Origin: JAUVPY01 sp034412795
Lineage (GTDB): Bacteria > Chloroflexota > Anaerolineae > 4572-78 > NAK82
Reading direction: 5' to 3'
NCBI GenBank assembly: GCA_034412795.1
Contig: DAOUMD010000090.1
Span: forward strand, 6,723-70,722
DNA length: 64,000 nucleotides
In this document: positions 39,991-50,195 of the stretch, piece by piece
Position numbering within the stretch: position 1 is the stretch's first letter
Layout of the letters: each line of letters begins with the position of its first letter
Notes under the pieces: model-generated
Told to the model about the DNA's origin: nothing
Databases searched by the model: none
What the model saw: the letters and a program-made list of their open reading frames with translations, nothing else
Program-made: the position numbers and the translations under genes

Positions 39991-42912
39991 CTATTTCCAG
40001 CTCAACATCCGCTCATCCACGTAATCATAGCTGATTTGGAGTTGGTCGTTCACTTCATCTGAAAACATCGGTCGTTGGTTGGAGCCATCAGCGTTCATCA
40101 CCCAGATTTCCCAGCGTCCGGTTCGGTCGGTGAGGAAGAGGATCTGGGAACCATCAGGGGACCAGGTGGGTGATACGTTGTTCCAGGGTTTTGTCTTGCC
40201 CGGCTCTGCGGCGATCCAGAGGGGTGTCTTGGTCAGGGCCACTCGTCCGTTGCCGTCGCTGTTCAGGCGATGAATATCGTAGTGGCCGTTGTTTTTGAAA
40301 GCGACGGCAATGTAGCGACCGTCGGGTGAGAAGACCGGGGTATGGTCTTCTCGGCGGTCGCTAAGTGCCCATTGCTCACTTCGGTTCACATCCAACTGCG
40401 CCAACCCGTTGAGACCGCTGCTGACGACGCGCCAAGAATTGGCCGGGTCCCACTCAGGACCAAAGGCATAGGTGTCCGAGGGAACATCCTCAAAGCTGCT
40501 GCTGGCTACATCTACAACACGCAATCCCCAATGTGGGTCAGGCGGCAGGGTCCAGCAGAGATGGGGGGTGAAATCGACAAGCTTGACTTCTACACTATCA
40601 GGATCAACATTCCAGGGTATATTGGGCTCCTCATCTCCGAGTTCAATCAAGTTTTGGCAGGCCTGTTTGGGATCGAGGCGGCCCCCGTGTTGGAAGTTGA
40701 CCACGATCCGCTGACTGTCGGGCGACCAGGCTGGATGCTTGGCTTGCTTGGTCCCGCCCAGTAGCGGCCGTTCGTTGCTACCATCCACGTCGATGAGCCA
40801 CAGCGCCCCATCTTCCCCGGTCCAGCGAGTGAAGGCCACTGTGTCCCCATCGGGCGACAGCACGGGATCGATGCCCTGGGTCAGGCGCCGCAGGCCTGTA
40901 CCATCTGGGTTGATGACCATAATGTCGCCGCCGCTGGAGGTTTGAAAGACGAGTTTGCCTGGGCCGGGTGTGCCGGTCTCGAGGCTGGTTGACGCCCCTT
41001 GACTTGCAGAAACCTCCTCAGGTGCTGGTGCCAGGGGTGGTGATGGCGCAACGGGCACATCGGACCAGGAGCCAGTCAGGGTAAGGAAATTGATATGGAT
41101 CCAGCCTTGCCCTCCGCTCATCACAGGCTGGATCAGTGCCCAGTTCTGGCCTTCGTTAATGCCCAGCACAGCTACCAATGTGTTGATTGCCACCTGGCCA
41201 GTCTGCTCATAGAAGAGCCCCGGCCCGCGCAGAACAGCCAGTTCGTTGCTGTCCACCCAGGCGGTAATGAGCTGTGGTGCGTTGGCCAGGGAGCCATCCA
41301 CACTTAGGTTTTCCAATGGCACCCAACCAGGACTCTCGTTGTCGTCGGCTGGTTTCACCAGCGCCCAATCCTGTCCCTGGTCGAGGCCCAGCACCGAGAC
41401 CGTATCATCCCCGGTCAGGGAGACGATTGGCTCATAAGTGGTGGCTGGCCCTCGGTACAACTTAACTTCGGGCCGATTGGCACGCGCTGCCGCCGCCGAG
41501 GTCCAAGTCAGCACAGGGGCTGCGGTACTGGATGTGCTTGCTGGTTCTACCGGTGCTGGGTTGGCACCGGACTGGGTATTGCCTGTATTCCCGGTCGTGG
41601 CGTTGGATTTAGACTCAACCCCCGATGGAGAGAAGATGGGGGCTACTTGTCCGGGCGTCAGGCTTCTATTCGGTGCGGGTGAGATGACCTGGGGAGCGTC
41701 GACCAGAGATCCATCGCCCAACAAATAGTCCAGGGAAGCCCAGCCGTATCCCCCGTCGGCCGTTTTAACCAGCGCCCATTCCCTCGTCTTGTTGAGGGCC
41801 AGCACGGTTACCTCGTCATCACGGGATAGAGTACCGAGCAGTTCGTAGGCAGCGCCTGGCCCCTGTCGCACGTTTAGAGTATCATTGTCAACGCGTGCTG
41901 TGGTGACTGGGTCAAGCTCGTCGAGGTCCAGGGGCTGGATACCTACGGCGCTTGCCGTTGACGGAGCGGTGGGTTCAGATGCGGATGAAGTTTCGGCCTG
42001 AGATACACTGGCAGCCATTGGAACTGCTGGCATTACTGGTGCCTCAGCAAGCGAACCGGTAACCCGTACCGAACCAGCCGGCAGCCAGCCGTTTTCACCG
42101 GAGATGGTGTACACGTACAGCCAATCACCCGCTGTGTTGATGCCGAACACGCCCGCCAGTTCGCCATGTTCCGCCGTTCCGGACGCCGGGTAAGAAGCGG
42201 CTGGCCCCTGGTAAATGGTTGTACCGTTATCGGCCGTGACCAGGGCGACCGCTACCGGCTCTAACTCGGCCAGGGGATTAAACGTGGCGAGAGTAGAGGC
42301 CGGTTTGTTGGCCATAGGATCATCTGGTAGCACTGGCGCCTCTGCCAATGAGAGCGTGATCTGCAGCGCTTCGTTGGGAAGCCAACCTTGCAGACCGGAG
42401 CGAGTCAACACATACCACCAGTTACCCTCGGCGTTCGTCCCCAGCACGGCTGCCAGTTCTCCCTCTTCTGCCGTGCCTACCGATGCGCTGGAATCAGCCG
42501 GTCCCTGGCGAACGGTCCCATTGCTGGTGCTGATCAGCGCGGCGGCTGTCGGTGGAAAGCCGCCACTTAGCTCGGTTACCTGCTCCACCAGGTCTCCGGT
42601 ATCTCCGGTGAGGGTGAAGCCATCGCCGGAGGGAGCAGTAGGGGGCGACGCACTGATTTCACCAGCGACGGCAGGATGTGGTGTGGGGGTAGCCGTCGGC
42701 GCCAGGGTGATCTTAGGGAAGGGAGTTGGCGACGGCTGCGGCACGCTCGGCTGCGGCGTCGGCCAGGCAGCCGGGTCGAGCGGCTGTACCGATTCGGCTT
42801 GTTCTGCCTCCGCGCCGGGTAAATTGCATCCAGTTAAGGCTAAGCTTAAGCTTAAACTTAAGGTTGAGGTCAAGATCAGAGCTATGACCAAAGACCGCTT
42901 CTGTCTTTTCAT
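39991..42912 (-). CDS. Lipoprotein with five SH3 repeats and a TolB/PD40 propeller
   Basis: 973 aa. Signal peptide with lipobox ALTGC (Cys about 29), whose leucine/serine run is encoded by near-repeating hexamers. A Pro/Thr-rich spacer, then five bacterial SH3 (SH3_3-type) repeats at roughly 125-200, 215-295, 335-410, 465-545 and 548-625, each with the R/YxGP...Y...G...W motif, and a TolB-like propeller (about 650-970; DGTGLRRLTQGIDPVLSPDG, SPDGSQILFLTDRTGRWEIW shown in part). Likely a wall-bound, outside-facing scaffold. It is 24 bp downstream of the RND pump gene and probably co-transcribed, a pairing I cannot explain from known pump systems. Confidence 0.82.
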   Translation of the reverse strand: MKRQKRSLVIALILTSTLSLSLSLALTGCNLPGAEAEQAESVQPLDPAAWPTPQPSVPQPSPTPFPKITLAPTATPTPHPAVAGEISASPPTAPSGDGFTLTGDTGDLVEQVTELSGGFPPTAAALISTSNGTVRQGPADSSASVGTAEEGELAAVLGTNAEGNWWYVLTRSGLQGWLPNEALQITLSLAEAPVLPDDPMANKPASTLATFNPLAELEPVAVALVTADNGTTIYQGPAASYPASGTAEHGELAGVFGINTAGDWLYVYTISGENGWLPAGSVRVTGSLAEAPVMPAVPMAASVSQAETSSASEPTAPSTASAVGIQPLDLDELDPVTTARVDNDTLNVRQGPGAAYELLGTLSRDDEVTVLALNKTREWALVKTADGGYGWASLDYLLGDGSLVDAPQVISPAPNRSLTPGQVAPIFSPSGVESKSNATTGNTGNTQSGANPAPVEPASTSSTAAPVLTWTSAAAARANRPEVKLYRGPATTYEPIVSLTGDDTVSVLGLDQGQDWALVKPADDNESPGWVPLENLSVDGSLANAPQLITAWVDSNELAVLRGPGLFYEQTGQVAINTLVAVLGINEGQNWALIQPVMSGGQGWIHINFLTLTGSWSDVPVAPSPPLAPAPEEVSASQGASTSLETGTPGPGKLVFQTSSGGDIMVINPDGTGLRRLTQGIDPVLSPDGDTVAFTRWTGEDGALWLIDVDGSNERPLLGGTKQAKHPAWSPDSQRIVVNFQHGGRLDPKQACQNLIELGDEEPNIPWNVDPDSVEVKLVDFTPHLCWTLPPDPHWGLRVVDVASSSFEDVPSDTYAFGPEWDPANSWRVVSSGLNGLAQLDVNRSEQWALSDRREDHTPVFSPDGRYIAVAFKNNGHYDIHRLNSDGNGRVALTKTPLWIAAEPGKTKPWNNVSPTWSPDGSQILFLTDRTGRWEIWVMNADGSNQRPMFSDEVNDQLQISYDYVDERMLSWK

Positions 42913-42935
42913 GGTTACATCCCAATCTCTATAGG

Positions 42936-45900
42936 CTAGACTGCATCTGGGTCAGGTTGGGGCGCTGGCGAGCCTAATGACGCGGCCGCGCCGGGCTGGG
43001 GCTGTGGTGCTGGCTGAGGGGCCGGAGCCTCGTCTTCGCCCGCCTCGTCCGGGCTTGGCCCGCCCCCCAGTATTTTGCGTAACGTCTTGGAGACCAGGCT
43101 ACTTCCTCCATCGAAGAAGTTGTAGATGACGGGCACCAGGATCAGCGTCAGCAGCGTTGAGGTGATGTTGCCGCCGATAATCACCGCTGCCAGGGGCGCA
43201 CGGGTTTCCGCTCCGGCCCCTCTCCCCAACAGGATGGGGAGCATGGCAAAGACAATGGCGGCGGTGGTCATCAGGATGGGCCGCAGGCGCAGGCGGCCTG
43301 CCTCTGCCAGGGCCTCCTTGCGATTGTAGCCCTCTTTCTGGCGCAACTCGTTGGTGAAGTCTACCAGCAGGATGGCGTTCTTGGTCACGATACCTGCCAG
43401 CAGGATGATGCCCAACATAGACATCATGTTGAGGGTATAACCAGAAAGCCAAAGTCCACCAAAGGCACCCACCAGCGCCACCGGCAGGGAGAACATGATG
43501 GCCAAGGGGTGTAGCCAGCTTTGGAACAGGGCCACGAGTAGCATATAGACCAACAGAATGCCCAAGCCGAGGGCAGCGGTCAAATCGGCGAATACCTCGC
43601 GCTCTGCCTCTGACACGCCGGCGAGCTGGAAGCTATAACCGGCCGGAAATTCGACGTTGGCCTGGATAGCCGCTTCGACGTCGTCCGCCACGTCACCTGA
43701 GGCCCGGCCCGATACGCCGGAGCTGACGCTCAACGTGCGTTGGCGGTCGGTGCGATTGATGGTGGCCGGGGCCAGATCACGCTCGATGCTGGATACTTCG
43801 CTCAGCTTGACTGGCTGCCCATTTCGATAACCCACCGGCACGTCCCGCAACTGGTTGAGATTACTCCAAGCCGTCTCGTTCATGCGTAAGACGATGTCAA
43901 CGTCAGTGGTTCCGGTCTGCTTATATGTGCCCACGTCGGTGCCACTCAGCGCTATGCGTAAGGTGCTTGCCACCTGGCTCGGCGACAGTCCCTGGTCCAG
44001 GGCTCGGTCACGGTCTACTATCATTTGAGCCTCAGGCGACTGGGCGGCGTCGGTGTTCAAGATATCGGTCGTGCCGGGCACGGTGCGCATCACGGCTTCT
44101 ACCTGATTAGCCATGTCAATTAGCACATCAGGGTCTTCGCCGGAAATCTGGATTTCGACACTGCTACCCATTCCTCCGCTGAAGATTGAAGACAGCACCA
44201 GTGAAATAGTGGCCTCGGGGATCTTCTTGATCTCCGGTCGTAACTCGTCCACGATCTCGATCGTGCTTCGTTCTCGCTCGTTCTTGTCAACCACCTGCAC
44301 CTGAATGCTGGCTGTGTTGGCGGTTCCGCCTCCGCCAAAGAGACTGGCGATACTACTACCGCCGGAACCAACCCGGGTCAAGATAGAGACGGTTTCGGGC
44401 ACCTGCTCCAGGATGATACGTTCTGCCTCTCTCGCCGCCCGATCCGTAGTCTCCAGGTTGGTGCCGGCTGGCATCTCGATGTTAATCGTGAACTTGGCGT
44501 CGTCTTCCTGGGGGAATATCTCGGTGCCTACCACACCACTGATGACCATGTAGACTCCCAGGGCCACGGCGACGGCGGCGATCAGCACGGCCAAGGATTG
44601 GGTCAGGAAGTTTTTCAGCACAAATCGTATAGTAGCCGCATAGAAACTAGTCAGCAGGCCAAAGCCCCATTCCCACACGGCGACAAACCCTTTCCATACC
44701 TTGTCGACTGGCCACAACAGGAAGCCGAAGACCTTCCGTAACCCGCGTGGCTTTGACTCCGGCCGGCTCTCATCTTTCATCCAAAGCGATGCCAACATGG
44801 GGGTCAATGTGAAAGAGACAAACAGGGAAAACAGCACGGCGGTAGCGATGGTGATACCGTAAGACATGAAGAATTGGCCGACGATGCCGCTGGTAAAGGC
44901 GACCGGCACGTAGATAGCCACGTCCACCAAGGAGATGGTGATGGCCGCCAGCCCGATCTGGGCTCGACCATCCAGGGCCGCCTGTTTGGGTTTCTTTTTC
45001 ATCTTCAAGTGGCGCTCGATGTTCTCCAGCACCACGACCGAGTCGTCGACCAAGATGCCGATGGTCAGCGTCAAAGCCAGCAAGGTCAGCACATTCAGGC
45101 TGAAGCCCATAATCCACATCACCAGGAAGGTGGCAATCAGTGAAGTGGGGATGGCCAATAACACGATGAGGGTGCTGCGAACAGTGTGCAGGAAGACCAG
45201 CATCACCAGTCCGGTGACCAAAACGGCCAGGATCAGATCCTCCTGAACCGCGGCCACCGACTCACGAGTGAATTGTGAGTCATCGGCTACGATGGTCATC
45301 TCAGCGCCCGGGGGCAATTCCTGCCTCAACTCTTCAATCATCTTGTAAACCGAATCGGCCATCTCGATGGTGTTGGCGTCGCTGGTTTTCACGATGCTGA
45401 TGTTTACCGCATCCTCGCCGTTATAGCGCAGCACTTGTGACTGATCTTCAAAGCCCTCTTTCACGGTGGCCACGTCGCGCAGGAAAACCATACCGCCGAT
45501 ATCCTGTCCCGACATTAGGGCTGAGCCACTGGCGAGTACTACCACGTTCTCGATTTCCTCCAAGCTGTTGAACTCACCCACCGAGCGAACGGACGTTTTC
45601 TGTCGTCCCTCTTCGATCGAGCCGACAGGGAAGGTAAGATTGTTCAAAACCAGGGCTTGCTGGACGAGTTCCAATGGAATGCCATAGGCGGCCAATTTGG
45701 CCGGATCGGCCTCCACGTGGATCTCACTTTCCCGCCCGCCTGAGATACTGACTGCTGCCACCCCCCTGATGGTCTGCAGGCGGGGCTTGATTTCGTCCCG
45801 GGCCACTTCAGACAGAGCATCCTGACCTTGCGGCCCGCTCAAGATGATCTCCATAATGGCTGTGGCGTTGATGTCGGCCTTGATGACGGATGGATCGGAA

Positions 45901-46268
45901 GCTTCAGCGGGCAACTGGTCACGCACGGTGGCCACCTGGCGTTCCACCTCGATGGCGGCTTGGTCGCCGTCTACGCCCTCTTCGAAGGCAATTATCACAA
46001 AGCCGACGCTCTCCTGAGAGACTGAGGATATCTGGTCAATGCCGGAGATGCCGGCCACGGCATCCTCGATTGGTTTGACCACCGTATCCTCTACGTCTTC
46101 CGGCCCGGCGCCGGCAAAAACGGTCACGACACTGACATAGGGAAAGTCCACGGACGGATAGCGGTCCACCGGGAGCTCCGTCAAAGACCGGTAGCCTAAC
46201 ACCACCAGTCCCAGAATGATCATCAGCATGGTTAACGGTCTAGCAATTGACAGTCTGGTAATTCCCAT
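42936..46268 (-). CDS. RND-family multidrug efflux / transport pump
   Basis: 1110 aa, the usual size for AcrB/HAE1 proteins. First membrane helix (about 12-30), first large loop (ELPVDRYPSVDFPYVSVVT), helices 2-6 with GILVDDSVVVLENI (the proton-relay Asp pair), a second large loop, helices 8-12 (NAILLVDFTNELRQKEG), and a Pro/Ala/Glu-rich tail after about 1075. With the adaptor just upstream it forms the inner part of an efflux system. In a cell without outer membrane the usual TolC partner would be absent, and none is in the window. Substrate unknown; the marR gene suggests drug or phenolic induction. Confidence 0.93.
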   Translation of the reverse strand: MGITRLSIARPLTMLMIILGLVVLGYRSLTELPVDRYPSVDFPYVSVVTVFAGAGPEDVEDTVVKPIEDAVAGISGIDQISSVSQESVGFVIIAFEEGVDGDQAAIEVERQVATVRDQLPAEASDPSVIKADINATAIMEIILSGPQGQDALSEVARDEIKPRLQTIRGVAAVSISGGRESEIHVEADPAKLAAYGIPLELVQQALVLNNLTFPVGSIEEGRQKTSVRSVGEFNSLEEIENVVVLASGSALMSGQDIGGMVFLRDVATVKEGFEDQSQVLRYNGEDAVNISIVKTSDANTIEMADSVYKMIEELRQELPPGAEMTIVADDSQFTRESVAAVQEDLILAVLVTGLVMLVFLHTVRSTLIVLLAIPTSLIATFLVMWIMGFSLNVLTLLALTLTIGILVDDSVVVLENIERHLKMKKKPKQAALDGRAQIGLAAITISLVDVAIYVPVAFTSGIVGQFFMSYGITIATAVLFSLFVSFTLTPMLASLWMKDESRPESKPRGLRKVFGFLLWPVDKVWKGFVAVWEWGFGLLTSFYAATIRFVLKNFLTQSLAVLIAAVAVALGVYMVISGVVGTEIFPQEDDAKFTINIEMPAGTNLETTDRAAREAERIILEQVPETVSILTRVGSGGSSIASLFGGGGTANTASIQVQVVDKNERERSTIEIVDELRPEIKKIPEATISLVLSSIFSGGMGSSVEIQISGEDPDVLIDMANQVEAVMRTVPGTTDILNTDAAQSPEAQMIVDRDRALDQGLSPSQVASTLRIALSGTDVGTYKQTGTTDVDIVLRMNETAWSNLNQLRDVPVGYRNGQPVKLSEVSSIERDLAPATINRTDRQRTLSVSSGVSGRASGDVADDVEAAIQANVEFPAGYSFQLAGVSEAEREVFADLTAALGLGILLVYMLLVALFQSWLHPLAIMFSLPVALVGAFGGLWLSGYTLNMMSMLGIILLAGIVTKNAILLVDFTNELRQKEGYNRKEALAEAGRLRLRPILMTTAAIVFAMLPILLGRGAGAETRAPLAAVIIGGNITSTLLTLILVPVIYNFFDGGSSLVSKTLRKILGGGPSPDEAGEDEAPAPQPAPQPQPGAAASLGSPAPQPDPDAV

Positions 46269-46284
46269 GAATTAGCTCCGTAAT

Positions 46285-46388
46285 CGGTACTGCGTATTGC
46301 GTACTGCGTATTGCGTACTGCGTAAAGGGCAAAGCGTACGTCGTAGCTCGATGTCTTTGCTACTTCCTACTTCCTACTCCCTACTTCT
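46285..46388. repeat. Low-complexity intergenic repeats between pump and adaptor genes
   Basis: A run of GCGTACT/GCGTATT heptamer-like units (about 46287-46325), then a CTACTTC-type run (about 46360-46392). The same sorts of unit occur after the kinase gene (18216-18275) and between glcF and glcD (63570-63650). The adaptor's last codons reach into the second run. Confidence 0.6.
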
Positions 46389-47779
46389 TACTCTCTGATC
46401 TCGACCTTGGTGCCATTCTGCAGGCTGGCCTGACCGGCGATGACCACTTGCTCGCCGGCGGTCAGCCCGGATAGGATTTCGATCCGGCCGTCTTCCTCCA
46501 AGCCGGTGGTCACCGCTCGCTGTTCAACCGTACCATCATCGTTCACGACGTAAACTGTCTCTTGACCGGCTATCTCGGTCAAGGCAGTGCGGGGTACCAA
46601 CAAGGTCGCTTGTTTTTCCTCGACCAGGAGCGATACATTGGCGTACATGCCGCTGCGTAGCAGGTGATCGTCGTCTATAGGCGTCACCTTAACCGCGAAG
46701 GTGTGGCTCAGACTATCGGCGGTGGGGGCTACGTTGGTCACTAGCGCCGGGAAATCTTGGCCGGGATAGGCAGTCACCCGCAGAGCGGCATTCTGGCCCT
46801 CGGTCACGTGGCTGATGCGACTCTCTTCGACGTTAAAGGTGACTTCCACGGATTTCGATACAAACAGCGCCGCCGGTGCCTGGGGGGCCGCCATGCTGCC
46901 CTCAGTCACATACAGTTCAGCTACTACCCCGTCAAAGGGGGCGCGAATGGCCGTTTCCTCTAATTGTATGCGGGCCGTGTCCACCGCTGCCTCTGCCAGT
47001 TTCACCTGGTTGCGCGCCATTTCGAAATCCGTCTCGGTAAAGGGTTGCTTGGCCAGCGCCAACGCCAGCTCAGCCTGGGCCAACTGGGCCATCAGGGGAG
47101 ACAACTGCGAGTCACTGGGATTAGTCTGCAATTCGTAAGCAGCTTTGGCTGCCTCGTAGGCGATGGTTGCCTGTTCCAACTGCAATGCCTGGGGCAGCAT
47201 ACCTGCCTGGCCGGCCCAAGCGACCTTGTCGTACTCAGACTGGGCCAGGCGTAGCGCCGCCTCAGTCTGGGCCAGGGCGGCTACCGCGGCTGTGCGCTCT
47301 TCATCGCTGATGTCCGTCACGTCGTTCACCGAGTTGCGTGCGAATTGGACCGCAGCCTCGGCAGCCGCAATCTGCTCCGGACGTGTGCCCTCCTCCATCT
47401 TGGCAATGCTCAGGCGGGCAGCTTCTAGACCGGCTTCGGCCTGCTTCAATTGCGCGGCGTAGATATCACTCTCGACGACTGCAATTGGGTCGCCGGCCTT
47501 AAGTTCGTCGCCTACGTCTACCAGCACTGCCTCAATGCGTCCTGCTGTCCCTGGCATCACGTTAACGCTGTCGGTGGCTTCGATATTCCCAGTATATGCG
47601 TAAATCACGGAGATGTCACCCGTTTCCACGGCGGCCACCTCCACCGGGGCGGCCGCTTCCTCCTCGGGAACGGCTGCCTGGGCCACAGGCTCGGGTTCAC
47701 GCATCGGGGGGTTGCAGGCCGTCAACGGAATTAGCGCGGCGAGAAGTAATATGAGCAACAAGTTTACTTTCTTATTCAT
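46388..47779 (-). CDS. RND/MFP adaptor (HlyD-type) lipoprotein
   Basis: 463 aa. Signal peptide with lipobox LTAC (Cys about 22), a lipoyl/barrel half (about 55-100: GRIEAVLVDVGDELKAGDPIAVVES), a long coiled coil hairpin (about 100-255, Ala/Glu/Gln-rich), the second lipoyl half (AIRAPFDGVVAELYVTEG), beta-barrel and membrane-proximal domain (GLTAGEQVVIAGQASLQNGTKVEI). It links to the RND pump 119 bp downstream. The coiled coil is longer than in AcrA. Lies 8 bp after marR. Confidence 0.93.
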   Translation of the reverse strand: MNKKVNLLLILLLAALIPLTACNPPMREPEPVAQAAVPEEEAAAPVEVAAVETGDISVIYAYTGNIEATDSVNVMPGTAGRIEAVLVDVGDELKAGDPIAVVESDIYAAQLKQAEAGLEAARLSIAKMEEGTRPEQIAAAEAAVQFARNSVNDVTDISDEERTAAVAALAQTEAALRLAQSEYDKVAWAGQAGMLPQALQLEQATIAYEAAKAAYELQTNPSDSQLSPLMAQLAQAELALALAKQPFTETDFEMARNQVKLAEAAVDTARIQLEETAIRAPFDGVVAELYVTEGSMAAPQAPAALFVSKSVEVTFNVEESRISHVTEGQNAALRVTAYPGQDFPALVTNVAPTADSLSHTFAVKVTPIDDDHLLRSGMYANVSLLVEEKQATLLVPRTALTEIAGQETVYVVNDDGTVEQRAVTTGLEEDGRIEILSGLTAGEQVVIAGQASLQNGTKVEIRE

Positions 47780-47787
47780 GGTTCTTT

Positions 47788-48417
47788 TTAAGTCCTTTCC
47801 TTATCCAATAGCGGAGTGCGTTTAACTATTGGGGATACGACCTCTTCCGAACCCGTCGGCTTGCTTTCGCCGATAGGCCTCTTCAAGAAGAGTTGTATCT
47901 TCTCGATTTCAGTATCCAAATCGGCGTCACCCAACGAGTGGCGTCGCTTCAGATACACACGCAGGACGTATTCCAATGATTGCTCGAAGATTTCCATTAG
48001 CCGATCGATGTCAGCCAGTTCACTACTGTTGGCTATGGTCAGGTAATCATTCACAACACCATCCAGGGCCTGCTCCCTGATTCGACTGAGTAGCCTGGTG
48101 CCGGTCGGGGTGATCTGTACCAGAACGACCCGGCGGTCAGTTTCGCTGCGCGTGCGTTGAGCGAGTTTCATTTTGACCAAACGATCCATGATGCCAGTCA
48201 TAGTTGGTGGGTCCTGGAGAGTGCCTTTCGTGAGCTCACTCATCGTACACGGGTCTCTGTGTGCCGACAAGATGGCCAGGGCTACGAACTGGGGTAGCGT
48301 CAAGCCGAATTCTTGTAACTCTTGGGAAAATTGCCGCGCGACTGTCCACACCAACATGAGGAAGGTGTCACGAATCCGCTTTACTCGCTCTTCTCGGGAT
48401 ATGGGCATTACACTCAT
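47788..48417 (-). CDS. MarR-family regulator of the pump operon
   Basis: 209 aa from ATG 48417 (GAAGGA about 9 bp upstream); a frame to 48504 is open but without ribosome site. Winged-helix core (about 35-130: LTLPQFVALAILSAHRDPCTMSELTKGTLQDPPTMTGIMDRLVKMKLAQRTRSETDRRVVLV, shown in part as LTLPQFVALAILSAHRD and DRLVKMKLAQRTRSETDRR). A C-terminal extension of about 55 residues beyond the usual MarR length. First in the operon marR-adaptor-pump-lipoprotein; probably autorepressed and released by a pump substrate (family expectation). Confidence 0.88.
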   Translation of the reverse strand: MSVMPISREERVKRIRDTFLMLVWTVARQFSQELQEFGLTLPQFVALAILSAHRDPCTMSELTKGTLQDPPTMTGIMDRLVKMKLAQRTRSETDRRVVLVQITPTGTRLLSRIREQALDGVVNDYLTIANSSELADIDRLMEIFEQSLEYVLRVYLKRRHSLGDADLDTEIEKIQLFLKRPIGESKPTGSEEVVSPIVKRTPLLDKERT

Positions 48418-49247
48418 AGGCCAAAATTCCTTCACGCTTAGAATTTGATTTTTATTTACAACTCGACTTTTGCAGCGGCCCGTAAAGGCAAAGAACGTTA
48501 ACAACAGCAGATACCAGCCTACTATCTTGCCATCAATGAACGGTGGAGGCGAAATTCATGATGACCGAAACCTGTGAAGAAATTATGAACACATTGCGGA
48601 GATGTGATGGAATATCCTAATCAGATACGGTGGCCGCGTCGTCTTAGAGGCCATTTGAAAATTCCTGTTTGGTAGAATAGGAGAAGAATGCCATATTCTT
48701 TGTGATACGCATCCTGTGTAAATTGACGGAAATTGTGTCCAGCTTGCAAAAGCTCTGTTACAACAAAAAATCGCCGTCTGGCGATCCGCATCGATGGTGC
48801 CTTTGAAGCGCTTAATCTGTCCCGTTCTGAGGTCCAGTGCCATTGACAGGGGCAAAGACTTAGTATAGCTACAAGAATGTTAGTAGGTTTGCACAATAGT
48901 TAAACAAATAAATATTTCGTACTGACAAGTAATATACAGCAAGAGTAGTGCTTTGTCAAGTTCAACCGCTAAGAAAAAGGTCCTGTTATCCCCACCTGAT
49001 GGATGCCTGCTATGTGGATGGCGAACGGGCGCAGGCCCAGGCAGGTGGTTTTTACGGAGGTTGGATCACCAGCGATATTGTGGGGCCTTTCAAAGGGGAG
49101 CCAGGGACCCAGGAGTGGTAGCCTCTGACGACTGCCAGAGTTAATACGAAGGCGTGTTAGGCAGCGAAGATTCTTGCTTTAGCTGGTGAAATGGGTACAC
49201 TTATCCAAGGACGAGCGCGAGAAACCCAGAAGGTATGGTGATGGAAG
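48418..49247. other. 830-bp stretch without a supported gene; possible gene remnant at its end
   Basis: Leader of the divergent marR and ldh genes. Short - strand frames at 48583-48855 and 48621-48896 show no family features. A + strand frame ending at TAG 49119-49121 encodes a conserved-looking tail (DACYVDGERAQAQAGG then FYGGWITSDIVGPFKG and EPGTQEW) that looks like the C-terminus of a real protein, but no start or body precedes it. It may be what is left of a deleted gene. Confidence 0.4.
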
Positions 49248-50195
49248 ATGAAGATTGGTATTGTAGGCAGTGGACTGGTGGGTTCAACGGCGGCTTATGC
49301 TCTGGTGATGCAGGGCATCGGCCGCAAAATCGTGTTGGTGGACTTAAACAAGGCGCGGGCCCAGGCTGAGGCCGAGGACATCTTCCATGCCGTGCCCTTC
49401 TCCAACCCGATGCAGGTGGAAGCGGGTGACTATAGTGACCTGGGTGGCAGCCGCGTCGTCATCATTACGGCCGGTGTCAACCAAAAACCGGGCGAGTCCC
49501 GGTTACAACTGCTGGAGCGCAACGCGGCTGTCTTTCGGGAGGTGGTGCCCCAGGTTCTGACCCACGCGCCTCATGCGGTCCTGGTGGTGGCTACCAATCC
49601 TGTGGACGTGATGACACATCTGACGGCTCGTTACGCAGCCGAACTCGGGGTTCCTTCACAACGTGTTATTGGGTCGGGGACGACGCTGGACACTGCACGT
49701 TTCCGAACTCTATTGGGCACGCACTTTGGCGTGGACCCACATCACGTGCACGGTTATGTGGTGGGCGAGCATGGCGATTCCGAGGTGCTAACCTGGTCTC
49801 TGGCGACGATTGGCGGCACGACATTGGACGCTTTCTGTCGTCTGCAGGACATGTGTCTGGATGAGGAAACGAAGGCGGATATTGACCGGCGGGTGCGTCG
49901 CGCGGCCTACAACATCATCGCTGGCAAGGGTGCTACCTATTATGGAATCGGGGGGGCTTTGGCCCGCATCGTTAACGTGATTACGCACGATCAGCGGGCG
50001 ATCCTCACCGTCTGTACGCCCATGCCTGACGTGGCCGGTGTGACTGACGTGACGGTCTCTCTGCCTCGCCTCATCGGGGGAGAAGGCATACTGGCCACTT
50101 TGCCCCTCCCCATCAATGAAGAAGAGCAACTTGCCCTGAATGCCAGCGCCCAGACCATACGAGATGTCATCGATGCTTTAGAGGCATCAGAATGA
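49248..50195 (+). CDS. ldh: L-lactate dehydrogenase
   Basis: 315 aa. NAD site IGIVGSGLVGSTAAYAL, Asp at VLVDLNK; substrate loop NQKPGESRLQLL (Gln typical of lactate rather than malate dehydrogenase), catalytic VVGEHGDSE His, and GGEGILATLPLPINEEEQ. Interconverts pyruvate and L-lactate. Usual length. Residues for fructose-1,6-bisphosphate binding cannot be judged. The only upstream site is TGATGGAAG, so translation may be modest. A 35-aa frame overlaps its stop (ATGA). Confidence 0.93.
   Translation: MKIGIVGSGLVGSTAAYALVMQGIGRKIVLVDLNKARAQAEAEDIFHAVPFSNPMQVEAGDYSDLGGSRVVIITAGVNQKPGESRLQLLERNAAVFREVVPQVLTHAPHAVLVVATNPVDVMTHLTARYAAELGVPSQRVIGSGTTLDTARFRTLLGTHFGVDPHHVHGYVVGEHGDSEVLTWSLATIGGTTLDAFCRLQDMCLDEETKADIDRRVRRAAYNIIAGKGATYYGIGGALARIVNVITHDQRAILTVCTPMPDVAGVTDVTVSLPRLIGGEGILATLPLPINEEEQLALNASAQTIRDVIDALEASE

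Noticed and set aside
48583..48896. Two overlapping ~90-aa - strand frames before ldh
   Set aside because: No recognisable motif, no ribosome site and mixed composition.
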